Positions 17,950 through 26,074 of a stretch of DNA of 64,000 bases are shown one piece after another. Every line of letters starts with the position of its first letter. Position 1 is the first letter of the stretch. The stretch lies in assembly GCA_026692665.1 (NCBI GenBank), contig JAPLOF010000033.1:1-64000 (forward strand). The letters run 5' to 3'. The position numbers and the translations under genes were made by a program. The DNA comes from Planctomycetota bacterium (lineage in GTDB: Bacteria > Planctomycetota > UBA1135 > GCA-002686595). Below the pieces are notes generated by a model. It ran no database searches and was not told the DNA's origin. It was given only the letters and a program-made list of their open reading frames with translations.

Positions 17950-17955
17950 TACACT
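17950..17955 (+). promoter_or_regulatory. -10-like box TACACT for the FabZ-like gene
   Basis: GCCTACACT ends eight bases before the ATG at 17964; the bases between are all G or C without a ribosome binding site. With the divergent box at 17878-17883 it marks a compact divergent promoter region of about 90 bp. Confidence 0.45.
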
Positions 17956-17963
17956 CCGGCCCC

Positions 17964-18440
17964 ATGGCGACCGCCCCCCTCCTGGATCCGAACCTCATCG
18001 ACCTGTCCCGCACGGTCGCCACGCACGACGAGATCTACAGCCGCCTGAAGCAGGCCGGTCGCTTCGCGCTCCTCGACGCGATCTCGTACTTCGGCAGCGA
18101 GGACGGCACGGCGGTCGGTTGGAAGGACATCCGCGCCGACGACTGGTGGGCCGCCGATCACATTCCCGGACGTCCGCTGTTCCCCGGCGTGTTGATGACC
18201 GAGGCGGCCGCGCAGCTCGCGAGCTGGGACTACATCCAACGCACGCAGGACTTCAAGAGCTTCCTCGGCTTCGCGGGCCTCGACGACACGCGCTTCCGCG
18301 GCATGGTCGAGCCCGGCGTGCGCATGCACTGGGTGTCGCGCACGGTCCGGATCCGGACGCGCATGTTCGTCTACCAGGTGCAGGGGTTCGTGGCCGAGAA
18401 CCTGGTCTTCGAGACCCAGGTCATCGGCACGATCCTCTGA
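17964..18440 (+). CDS. FabZ/FabA-like hotdog dehydratase
   Basis: A 158-residue hotdog-fold protein resembling 3-hydroxyacyl-ACP dehydratases. The signature is DHIPGRPLFPGVLMTEAAAQ, matching the FabZ motif HFPGxPxxPGVLxxEAxAQ with the catalytic His and Glu both present. The C-terminal strands run VRMHWVSRTVRIRTRMFVYQ. It would remove water from a 3-hydroxyacyl thioester in fatty acid or polyketide-like synthesis. It stands alone: there are no other fab genes here, and the neighbours are a divergent amino-acid enzyme and a convergent secreted protein. FabZ itself is usually near 145 residues, so the assignment to the family is firm but the exact substrate class is not. Confidence 0.8.
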   Translation: MATAPLLDPNLIDLSRTVATHDEIYSRLKQAGRFALLDAISYFGSEDGTAVGWKDIRADDWWAADHIPGRPLFPGVLMTEAAAQLASWDYIQRTQDFKSFLGFAGLDDTRFRGMVEPGVRMHWVSRTVRIRTRMFVYQVQGFVAENLVFETQVIGTIL

Positions 18441-18449
18441 CGCGAACGT

Positions 18450-21212
18450 TCAGGGCCCGAAGCGCGCTTCGAGCCCGTTCGACAGCGAGTAGCCGCCGGG
18501 CTGGTTCGGGTCGACCAGCACGGCCTGCAGGTAGCGCGACGTCCCCACCAGGAAGGGATCGTTCGGGATCGGGAAACGCACCGACCCCGAGCCGTCCACG
18601 GCGACGCGCAGCCGTTGGATCTGCGTGATCGGGTCGGCGAGCAGGGTCCCGCCGCCGAACGGCGCGGAGCCTCCGAAGTCGGAGTGGAGGAGCCATCCGG
18701 TGCGCTCGCCCAGGTCCGAAGCCGTCACGAAGAGCAGCGGCGTCGTCCCGATCGAGGGCGGCGTCGTGCTGGCGAGGTCGAGCGTGTTCGCGCCGCCCAG
18801 GTTCTCGCCGTACCGCACCCACTGCGCGACGGGCGGCGTGCCGGGGAGCCGGTAGTCCCAGATGCCGCGCGCGTAGGTGCCGAACCGCATGAGGCTGCGA
18901 CCCGGCACGGCCTCGACCGACCAGTACAGCGTGATCGGCGTGCCGAGGAGCATCGCGTTCACCCAGGAACCGCTCGTGCGCACGAAGCGCCACGCGCCGG
19001 CTTCGGTCGCCGCGTAGATGTCGCCGGATCCGTCCTCGGCATAGGCCAGGTCGTAGACGAGGGTCGCGGGCAGTCCCGTGGTGAGGGCCGTCCACGTCGT
19101 GCCGCCGTCGAGCGTGCGTCGCACACCCGCCGTGCTGTAGCCCGAGCCGCCGACGACGGCCTCCAGCGGGTTCGTCGGGTGGACCGCGATCGTGTTCCCG
19201 TAGAAGTAGTGCGGGCTCGGGCCGACGTTCGCCGACTCGGTCCAGCTCACGCCGTGGTCCGTGGAACGGAACAGGCGCCCGGCGGTGTTCGCGGCGTACA
19301 CCCGCTGCGGGTCCGAGGGCGCGAAGGCCACGGCGGTGATGTACGTGGCCCCGCCCGTCAGGAAGTTGAACGCCGTGTGCTGGACCGGGCTCCAGGTGTT
19401 GCCCGTGCGGTTGTAGCGGTACAGCTTCTCGGCGCAGAAGAAGAACTTGTTCGCGTCCAGCGGGTCGGCCGTGACCATCGGCAGCCAGCCGTTCGTCGCG
19501 CCCGTGGGGAAGTTCGACTGCCGCAACACGGGGTTCGTCTCGCCCTCGGCGATCAGCACGAAGCCCGGGTACGTCGAGTACACGATCCCGTGCGTGCCGT
19601 CGGACGAGGTCAGGTGTCCGTAGTCGCCGCTGATGATCTGCGCGAAGTCCGTCGAGGGCCCCGTGCCGGTCGGCGTCTGGTAGATCCCGCGCTGGTAGCC
19701 CTGGTCCTGAGCGCCGGCCTGGATGCGGTCGGGATTCGCGCGCGACGTGAGGGTCCCGTAGTACTGGCTCGTGCCGATGCCGGTCAGCGTGAGGTTCTGC
19801 ACCGTCACGCCGCCGTCGAGGCTCTCGTACAGGCCGCCGTCCGTGCCGAAGTACCAGCGCTCGCCGCCGGCCGGGTTCGGCCAGCAGAAGATGCCGGGCG
19901 TGTCCGCGTGCAGCTTGCCGGCCGGGTTCCCGTAGTAGTCGCCCCAGTTGTTGATCTTCGTGAAGGTGACGCCCGCGTTGGACGAGCGCCACGACTCGAG
20001 ACCGCCGTACATCACCTTCGACGCGTCGATCGTCGATGCGCACAGCGTGCCGTCCCAGAGGTCCGAGATGTTCGAGACGAAGGTCCACGTGAACCCCGCG
20101 TCGTCGGAGCGGTGGAGCTTCCACGCGCTGGCGGCTTCGATCGCCGCGTACAAGGTCGGCGCGCCGGCCTCGGAACCGGTCAGGATCGCGCGCGTCGCGG
20201 TCGCGTCGATCGTGCCGCGCGCCTGGAAGGTGGTCGCGCCGTTCGTCGACGCGTGGAGCACGCCCTTCTGCACCACGTAGGCGTGCGAGGCCTGGAACGG
20301 CGCCTTGCGCGGCACCCACATCCAGCCGGGGAAGTTCTGCGTCCCCGTCCAGCGGTTCGAGAACGTGCGGCCGCGATCGGTCGACGCGAACACGCCCGGC
20401 TTCGTGCCGCTCGAGTTGAACTGGCCGTAGACGAGGATCGTCTTGGCCGCGTCGGCGAGCACGCCGACGCCGCGGCAGGACGACAGCGTCGGCAGGCCGG
20501 TCGGAGTCTCCCACGTGGCGCCGTCGTCGCGCGAAACCCGCACGCGTCCGCCGTCGGTGGCCTGGACGACGACGTCGGGGCCGCCGGAGATGTCGCTCGG
20601 CACGACCACGACGTGCTGCGCGCCGCCGTACAGGTTGTCCGAGCGCGGCGACCAGCCGGTGCCGTTCGGGTTCCCGCGCCAGACTCCGCCCAGGTCCGCG
20701 CCGATCCACAGCGGCGACGCGGCCGTGCCGCCCTCGACGCGCGCGATCGTGTGGATCCGGCCGCACTGGTTGCGGCTGCCGACCTCGGTCCAGTCGGTCG
20801 TGGTCAGCGCCTGCTGCTGCGAGAGCTGCGCGCGACGGCGTTCCTCGCGACGGACGTTTTCGGCCTCGATGGCGCGCCAGTCGACGCCGGGCGCCGTGCG
20901 GTGCATCGACTCGATCCAGGCCGCGCGCCCGGCCTTGTCGCGCTCGACGCGCTCGAGCATGCCGCCCTCGGTCGGCACCGGATGGGAGAGGGCCATCAGC
21001 GAGTCGAAGGCGTGCGCCTTGTCGATCGGCTTGCGGGCCGAGAACTTCTTGGGCGCGTCGGGCAGGGCCTGGGCCGCGGCCGGCGGGGCGGGCGCGGGTT
21101 CCGATGGCGAAGGCTCCGTGGCGCAGCCCGCGCACAGTGCGAGGAAAGCGAACCACGGAGGCGCCCAGGTGAACGGCGCGAGAAGGACGTTTCGGGGGGC
21201 TTCTTGCTGCAT
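18450..21212 (-). CDS. secreted BNR/sortilin-like beta-propeller protein, probable lipoprotein
   Basis: A 920-residue exported protein. The N-terminus MQQEAPRN is followed by a hydrophobic stretch ending FLALCAGCAT, which looks like a lipobox variant with Cys as the possible lipidated residue. Repeated BNR/Asp-box-like motifs follow: STDRGRTF, SDDAGFTWTF, SNAGVTFTK, STDHGVSWTE, LDGGTTWTAL, the pattern of VPS10/sortilin and GH74/sialidase-type propellers. No glycosidase catalytic residues can be assigned. The C-terminus SRYLQAVLVDP then LSNGLEARFGP is a short tail of a kind often seen on planctomycete exoproteins. The gene is convergent with the FabZ-like gene (9-bp gap) and lies downstream of the Pus10-like gene. 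Confidence 0.75.
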   Translation of the reverse strand: MQQEAPRNVLLAPFTWAPPWFAFLALCAGCATEPSPSEPAPAPPAAAQALPDAPKKFSARKPIDKAHAFDSLMALSHPVPTEGGMLERVERDKAGRAAWIESMHRTAPGVDWRAIEAENVRREERRRAQLSQQQALTTTDWTEVGSRNQCGRIHTIARVEGGTAASPLWIGADLGGVWRGNPNGTGWSPRSDNLYGGAQHVVVVPSDISGGPDVVVQATDGGRVRVSRDDGATWETPTGLPTLSSCRGVGVLADAAKTILVYGQFNSSGTKPGVFASTDRGRTFSNRWTGTQNFPGWMWVPRKAPFQASHAYVVQKGVLHASTNGATTFQARGTIDATATRAILTGSEAGAPTLYAAIEAASAWKLHRSDDAGFTWTFVSNISDLWDGTLCASTIDASKVMYGGLESWRSSNAGVTFTKINNWGDYYGNPAGKLHADTPGIFCWPNPAGGERWYFGTDGGLYESLDGGVTVQNLTLTGIGTSQYYGTLTSRANPDRIQAGAQDQGYQRGIYQTPTGTGPSTDFAQIISGDYGHLTSSDGTHGIVYSTYPGFVLIAEGETNPVLRQSNFPTGATNGWLPMVTADPLDANKFFFCAEKLYRYNRTGNTWSPVQHTAFNFLTGGATYITAVAFAPSDPQRVYAANTAGRLFRSTDHGVSWTESANVGPSPHYFYGNTIAVHPTNPLEAVVGGSGYSTAGVRRTLDGGTTWTALTTGLPATLVYDLAYAEDGSGDIYAATEAGAWRFVRTSGSWVNAMLLGTPITLYWSVEAVPGRSLMRFGTYARGIWDYRLPGTPPVAQWVRYGENLGGANTLDLASTTPPSIGTTPLLFVTASDLGERTGWLLHSDFGGSAPFGGGTLLADPITQIQRLRVAVDGSGSVRFPIPNDPFLVGTSRYLQAVLVDPNQPGGYSLSNGLEARFGP

Positions 21213-21255
21213 GGGCTTCGTTGGGACTGACCACACGAGCCTACCCCGACAGGCC

Positions 21256-22362
21256 TCAGTCCTGGAGGTTCGCTCCGAAAGCCAGGGGCTTCGCCGGAGG
21301 CGGAGGCGGTTCGCCGGTGACGTCGAGGATCGCCAGGACGTCGAGTTCCCGGCAGACACAGCCCACGCCCAGGAGCTCCGACAGGGAAGGCCGGGTCGCC
21401 CCGCCCTCGCCGTGGATGGCCTCCTTGACGTAGGTGCCGTGCTCGGTCCGCAGGCGGACGCGCAATTCCCCGGGGTTCTCCGTGGGCTCGAACGCGAGGA
21501 ACTCGATCCAGCGCTCGCGTTCCTTGTCCGCGCGGCGGTGGGCGACGCGCGCCGGCGTCTGTTGCACGACCTGGAGGCGCTTCCCGACGAGCGCCGCGTG
21601 CAGCGCGGGGTCGACCGGCGCCTCGAGCGCGACGAGCGCCTCGTACTCCTTGGCGTGCGGCTCCTCCTTCAGGACGCGGACGCGCGACTTGTCGGACCAG
21701 TGGAGACCGCGGATCTCGAGCCGGCCCGCGTTGCGCCGATTGATCTCGGCCTCGACGGCGGCGAGGTCCACGTCCAGGATCTTCGGGCTCTCGATCTCGA
21801 AGACGAACGGGCGGCCCTCGCCGAGCATGCGCACGTCGAGGTCCTCGCGGCCCGCGCCGTGGAACTTGTTGCGCCGCGTCTTGAACGCCGCGCCGAGGAC
21901 CCAGCCCACGAGTTCCTGCACGGACTCGCGCGTGAGCTTGCCGAAGCCCTCGCAGCGCGCGCAGTTCCGGCGTCGTCGCGGGTGCCCCTTGCACTCCGGG
22001 CAGAAGAAGACGGTCTGGGGCAGGTCGCGCGTGAGCTTGCGGTAGCGTCCCTCGACGAAGAGCTTCACGCGCGGCAACTCGGGCTCGCGGCCGTGCGACG
22101 GGCGGTCGCGGCGCTGCAGCGGCGCCAGTTCGTCGCGGTGCGGTCCGGAGCGTCCCGGCGCTGCGCTCGCGGACTCCGCGGCGGCTTGGTCTTCGGCTTC
22201 GTCCAGCGCTCCGTCCTCGAACCCGGCGTCGTGGCCGGCCACTTCGGAGTGCGCCGGGCCGTCCCCGTCGGGTGTCGGGCCCGCGCCGGCCCGCCGAGCG
22301 GCGTCGGAGGCCTCGCTCGACGCCTCGCGCCCTTCGTCCCGCGGGTTTCCGTTTTCACTCAT
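21256..22362 (-). CDS. pus10: Pus10-type tRNA pseudouridine synthase
   Basis: A 368-residue protein with the catalytic core of Pus10, which isomerises uridine 54/55 in the T-loop of tRNA in archaea and eukaryotes. The defining motif GREDLDVRMLGEGRPFVFEI is present, with the expected catalytic Asp in R-E-D (about residue 174), followed by LKEEPHAKEYEA and the closing LRTEHGTYVKEAIHGEGG and PSLSELLG. Two CxxC pairs (CPEC and CARC, about 117-135) form a probable zinc knuckle. The first 90 residues are acidic and low-complexity, and the THUMP-containing N-terminal domain of archaeal Pus10 is not visible. The gene diverges from lgt across a 129-bp gap. Target RNA and position are inferred from the family. 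Confidence 0.85.
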   Translation of the reverse strand: MSENGNPRDEGREASSEASDAARRAGAGPTPDGDGPAHSEVAGHDAGFEDGALDEAEDQAAAESASAAPGRSGPHRDELAPLQRRDRPSHGREPELPRVKLFVEGRYRKLTRDLPQTVFFCPECKGHPRRRRNCARCEGFGKLTRESVQELVGWVLGAAFKTRRNKFHGAGREDLDVRMLGEGRPFVFEIESPKILDVDLAAVEAEINRRNAGRLEIRGLHWSDKSRVRVLKEEPHAKEYEALVALEAPVDPALHAALVGKRLQVVQQTPARVAHRRADKERERWIEFLAFEPTENPGELRVRLRTEHGTYVKEAIHGEGGATRPSLSELLGVGCVCRELDVLAILDVTGEPPPPPAKPLAFGANLQD

Positions 22363-22465
22363 GGGGTCGCTCGCGGGTCGTGGATCGAGACACGGCGCGG
22401 GCGAAGAGGATAGCGATCGCGGCCCGGCTCCGAAACGCGCGCGTGAGCCGCGGGGCGCGGTTCCC

Positions 22466-22471
22466 TAGAAT
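22466..22471 (+). promoter_or_regulatory. -10-like box TAGAAT upstream of lgt
   Basis: CCCTAGAAT lies 20 bases before the lgt ATG in the Pus10-lgt divergent gap. GTGAGC about 17 bases further upstream is a poor match to a -35 element. A start about seven bases after the box gives a leader of some 14 nt. Confidence 0.4.
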
Positions 22472-22491
22472 CCGGCGCCCGGGAACCCTCC

Positions 22492-23358
22492 ATGCACCCG
22501 ATCCTATTCGAGATCCCCGGCCTCGGGTTCCCCGTGAGGTCCTTCGGGCTCATGGTGGCCCTGGGCTTCCTGCTCGGCTCCTTCCTGATCGGAAAGCTCG
22601 CCGCGCGCCACTCCGACGACCCGGAGAAGGACCCGCAGCGGTTCTCGAACGTCACCGTCTGGCTCGTGGTCGGAGTGATCGCCGGAGCGCGGCTCATGTA
22701 CGTGCTCGTCGAGGTGCTGCGCGGGTCGCGGACCGGCCAGAGCTTCCGCGACGATCCCCTGAGCATCCTCTACGTGTGGCAGGGCGGGCTGGTCATGTAC
22801 GGCGGCCTGATCGGCGCGATGGCGGTCGGACTCTGGGCCGCGAAGCGCGAGGGGCTCCGACCGTGGCGCGCGCTCGACATCGGCCTGGTCGGCGGGTACT
22901 GCGGTCAGGCCATCGGCCGTGTGGGATGCCTGCTCGTCGGCGACGACTACGGCAAGGTCGTGCCCGAGCACCTGCAGTGGCTGCCCTTCCCCATCACGCT
23001 GCACGTCCCGGCCGTGCTGCCGCACGACAGCCTCTTCGGGATGGAGAACGCGGGCAAGATCCTGTGGGCGACGCAGCCGCTCATGTCGATCAAGGCGCTG
23101 ATCGTGGCGTTCATCGGCTGGCAGGTGCTCAAGCACCGGCGGTACGGCGGACAGGCCGCGCTGTGGATGCTCTTCTCGTACGGAGTCCTGCGCTTCTCGG
23201 TCGAGCTCCTGCGGGGCGATGCCGTGCGCGGCGTCTGGTTCGGCGGGGCGATCTCGACTTCGCAGATCGTGTCGATCGTCCTGACCAGCGTGTGCGGCGG
23301 GCTCCTGTTGAAGTTCCGCGGCCGCCGCGATGCTCCGCCGGCAACGGCCGCCGGTTGA
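22492..23358 (+). CDS. lgt: prolipoprotein diacylglyceryl transferase
   Basis: A 288-residue inner-membrane enzyme with seven predicted helices that moves diacylglyceryl from phosphatidylglycerol to the lipobox Cys of prolipoproteins. The start (HPILFEIPGL, then VRSFGLMVALGFL), GGLVMYGGLIGA with the essential His replaced by Met-Tyr context, and the Lgt signature GQAIGRVGCLLVGDDYG (GRxGC...G..YG) are all present, as is the late FSYGVLRFSVELLRGD. It supports the lipoproteins seen nearby (26075, 48568, 18450). The RNase HII-like gene follows after eight bases and is probably cotranscribed. Confidence 0.92.
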   Translation: MHPILFEIPGLGFPVRSFGLMVALGFLLGSFLIGKLAARHSDDPEKDPQRFSNVTVWLVVGVIAGARLMYVLVEVLRGSRTGQSFRDDPLSILYVWQGGLVMYGGLIGAMAVGLWAAKREGLRPWRALDIGLVGGYCGQAIGRVGCLLVGDDYGKVVPEHLQWLPFPITLHVPAVLPHDSLFGMENAGKILWATQPLMSIKALIVAFIGWQVLKHRRYGGQAALWMLFSYGVLRFSVELLRGDAVRGVWFGGAISTSQIVSIVLTSVCGGLLLKFRGRRDAPPATAAG

Positions 23359-23366
23359 CGAGTCCG

Positions 23367-24407
23367 ATGCCGCGTCGCAAGCGAACCCCGGACGCGAGCG
23401 CGACCCTCTTCCCGTTCGAGCTGCCCGCAGAACCCGAGTTCAGCCCGCGCATCCTCGCGGGTCTCGACGAGGCCGGATACGGGCCGATGCTCGGGCCGCT
23501 CACGATCGGATGCGTGGCCCTGCGCTCCCCGGAGGGCATCGTGGATCCGTGGCAGAAGCTCGCGCGCGTCGTCTCGCGCGCCCACGAACGCGATCCGGCC
23601 CGGCTGTGCGTCGGGGATTCCAAGGCGGTCTTCGAGCGCAACGAGCGCGGGCGCGCGCGCCTCGAACGCACCGTGCTCGCGTTCCACGCGGTCCTGCACG
23701 GCGTCCCGGCCGACGGCCGCGCGTTCCTGGCCGCGACGCGACCGCCGCTCTCCTGCGCCGAGCTTGAACGCGAGTTCTGGCTCGCGCACCTGGCGTCACG
23801 CCTGTCCGCAGCGGCGGAACCGACCATCGAGGAGGCGCAGCGGAATCTAGCCGCCGCGCTGCACTCCGCGCAGCTCGAGGTCGCGCTGTGCGCGGTGCGC
23901 GCCGTGCCGACCGATCGCCTGAACGCGTCGTTCGCCCGGACCGGAAGCAAGGGCGCGACGCACTGGGAGGAGTGCTCCCCCTTCCTCCTCCACCTGTGGC
24001 GCGAGTTCGCGAGCGAGGGCGTCGAACTGGTCGTCGATCGCCACGGTGGGCGGATGCGCTACGCGTCCCTGCTCGCGGCCACGATTCCAGACGCCGAGGT
24101 CACGACCGTCTCCGAGATCGCGGCGCGCTCGGTCTACCTGCTCCGCGATCCCCGGGGACGGCGCCTGCGCGTCACGTTCGCCGAGAAGGCCGACACGCTT
24201 TCCTTTCCGGTGGCGCTGGCCTCGTGCTGCGCGAAGTACGCACGGGAGTTGTGCATGGACGCCTTCAACGGGCACTTCGCGGGCCTGCAGGCGGGTCTCG
24301 AGCCGACCGCCGGGTACGTGACCGACGCGCGCCGGTGGCTCGAGGACGCCGGACCCGCGCTGCGGCGCGCCGGACTCGCCCGGGAAGCGCTGGTTCGGAC
24401 GCGCTGA
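23367..24407 (+). CDS. RNase HII-like protein, enlarged
   Basis: A 346-residue protein with the layout of ribonuclease HII, which cleaves RNA in RNA/DNA hybrids. The motifs are GLDEAGYGPMLGPL (family GIDEAGRGPLAGP; Asp34 and Glu35), GDSK near 83-86, ELVVDRHGG with a third acidic residue near 224, and ASCCAKYAREL in place of ASIxAKVxRD. The Asp of the last motif is Glu and the first-motif Arg is Tyr, so activity may be altered. At 346 residues it is well above the usual 200-230, with insertions in the middle. It follows lgt by eight bases. Confidence in the fold is good; confidence that this is the housekeeping RNase HII is low. Confidence 0.7.
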   Translation: MPRRKRTPDASATLFPFELPAEPEFSPRILAGLDEAGYGPMLGPLTIGCVALRSPEGIVDPWQKLARVVSRAHERDPARLCVGDSKAVFERNERGRARLERTVLAFHAVLHGVPADGRAFLAATRPPLSCAELEREFWLAHLASRLSAAAEPTIEEAQRNLAAALHSAQLEVALCAVRAVPTDRLNASFARTGSKGATHWEECSPFLLHLWREFASEGVELVVDRHGGRMRYASLLAATIPDAEVTTVSEIAARSVYLLRDPRGRRLRVTFAEKADTLSFPVALASCCAKYARELCMDAFNGHFAGLQAGLEPTAGYVTDARRWLEDAGPALRRAGLAREALVRTR

Positions 24408-24468
24408 CGGGGCGACTCCCCTCGCACGCGCTGGTATCGTTCCTCGTTCCACCCTCGGAGCCCCCCGC

Positions 24469-25797
24469 GTGAAGATCGCCATCCTCGGCGCCGGCGTGAC
24501 CGGCCTCTCCCTGGCCCGTTTCCTCGTGGAGGGCGGCCTCGACGCGGATTCCGTCCATCTCTTCGAGGAGTCCTCCGCGCCGGGCGGCCTGTGCGCCTCG
24601 AAGAACGTCGACGGCTTCACCTACGACGTCACCGGCGGGCACATCCTCTACAGCAAGGACAAGCCGGCGATGGCTTGGATCCAGGAGAAGGCCGGTGGAG
24701 CCGACGCCTTCGTGGAGAAGGACCGCCACACGCGGATCCGCTTCGGCCAGCGCTGGGTGAACTACCCGTTCGAGAACGGGCTCGGCGACCTCCCGCCGGA
24801 GGCGAACTTCGATTGCCTGCGCGGCTACGTCGCGGCCTGGCACCAGCGGCAGACGACGAAGAGTCCCGCCCCGAAGGAGTTCGGCGCGTGGGTCCAGTGG
24901 CGCTTCGGCGAGGGCATCGCCCGGCACTTCATGGACCCGTACAACGCGAAGGTCTGGAAACGCGAGCTCGACTTCCTGACCAGCGACTGGGTCGCGGGAC
25001 GCGTGCCGGACGCGCCGGTCGACGACGTGCTGCGCTCCGCCGTCGGCATCCGGACCGAGGGCTACACGCACCAGGCGATCTTCTACTACCCGAAGAACGG
25101 CGGTTTCCAGGCGATCACGGACGGCATCGCGGCGCCGCTCCGGCCGCGCATCCGGCTCTCGACACCGGTGCGCGAGATCGTGCGGAAGGGCGAGAGCTGG
25201 CGCGTGAACGGCGAGGACTTCGACCTCGTGGTGAACACGCTGAGCCTGACGTTCCTGCCCGACCTGGTACCCGCGATGCCTCGCGAGATCGCGGCTGCCT
25301 GCAAGGCGCTCGAGTACAACGGCATCGTGTGCGTCCTGCTCGCGCTCGACCGCGCGGCGCATCCGGATCTCTCGTGGATCTACCTGCCACACGATTCGCA
25401 GGGCCCCGCGAACCGTATCACGTACATGTCGAACTACGCGCCGAGCCTCGCTCCGAAGGGGCGCTCGTCGCTCCTGTGCGAGGTGACGACCGCGGGCGGG
25501 ACACCGTTCCCGGGAGCGCAGCTCGAGCGCGACATCATCGACGGCCTGGCCCGCTCGGGGCTCATCCGGCGCGATGAAGTCCTCTTCCACGACCGCACGG
25601 CGACCAAGCAGGCCTACGTGGTCTTCGACCACGGCTACGCGGCGCGCCGTCAGGCCATCTTCGCGTGGCTCGATTCCGTAGGACTCTGGACGCTCGGGCG
25701 ATTCGGCCGGTTCGAATACGACAATTCGGACCAATGCGTCATCAAGGCGCGGGGGCTGGCCGAAAAGCTGCTCGAACGAGCGCGCGCCGGCCAGTGA
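24469..25797 (+). CDS. FAD/NAD(P)-binding oxidoreductase, UDP-galactopyranose mutase / protoporphyrinogen oxidase-like
   Basis: A 442-residue flavoprotein. The N-terminal Rossmann loop ILGAGVTGLSLARFL (GxGxxG) is followed by the second FAD-contacting stretch FEESSAPGGLCAS and FTYDVTGGHILYSKD, where the GGHxLxS order matches the UDP-galactopyranose mutase-like branch of the amine oxidase superfamily. Later RWVNYPFENGL, HFMDPYNAKVWKREL and YPKNGGFQAITDGI are typical of that group. Likely a sugar-nucleotide or related redox enzyme in cell-surface glycan synthesis; the substrate is unassigned. The GTG start has GGAG about nine bases upstream. A TATCGT box lies 30 bases before the start. Hairpins follow the stop codon. 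Confidence 0.7.
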   Translation: MKIAILGAGVTGLSLARFLVEGGLDADSVHLFEESSAPGGLCASKNVDGFTYDVTGGHILYSKDKPAMAWIQEKAGGADAFVEKDRHTRIRFGQRWVNYPFENGLGDLPPEANFDCLRGYVAAWHQRQTTKSPAPKEFGAWVQWRFGEGIARHFMDPYNAKVWKRELDFLTSDWVAGRVPDAPVDDVLRSAVGIRTEGYTHQAIFYYPKNGGFQAITDGIAAPLRPRIRLSTPVREIVRKGESWRVNGEDFDLVVNTLSLTFLPDLVPAMPREIAAACKALEYNGIVCVLLALDRAAHPDLSWIYLPHDSQGPANRITYMSNYAPSLAPKGRSSLLCEVTTAGGTPFPGAQLERDIIDGLARSGLIRRDEVLFHDRTATKQAYVVFDHGYAARRQAIFAWLDSVGLWTLGRFGRFEYDNSDQCVIKARGLAEKLLERARAGQ

Positions 25798-25853
25798 ACG
25801 TTTTCCGAATCGCGCATCCCTGAGGCCGTCTTTCCGTTCCGACGCGCGCCCGG

Positions 25854-25912
25854 AGGGCCCGGGGCCCTGGAATTCGGGCCGGAATCCGGCCCCCCCTCCA
25901 GGCCGGGGGTAG
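25854..25912 (+). terminator. cluster of GC-rich hairpins after the flavoprotein gene
   Basis: Three inverted repeats lie in tandem: AGGGCCC/GGGCCCT (25854-25868), GGGCCGG/CCGGCCC (25876-25892), and a run of C pairing with CGGGGG just after. They begin 56 bp past the stop codon in the 277-bp gap before the propeller lipoprotein gene. No U tract is present, so factor-independent termination is uncertain; a 3' processing or stabilising structure is equally possible. Confidence 0.4.
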
Positions 25913-26074
25913 GGTTCCACGAGAAGAGTTCCTGTCCGCAGTTCCAAGCGCCTCTTTTTGCCGGAACTTCGCCGCCTCCCGTTGCGTCCCTTGACCTGAG
26001 AGCCCGTGGCCGACCTTCCCGGTCGGGACCGTGGCCGTTCGGGTCTCGGCTCGCTCCTTGCGGGAGCTGACTCC

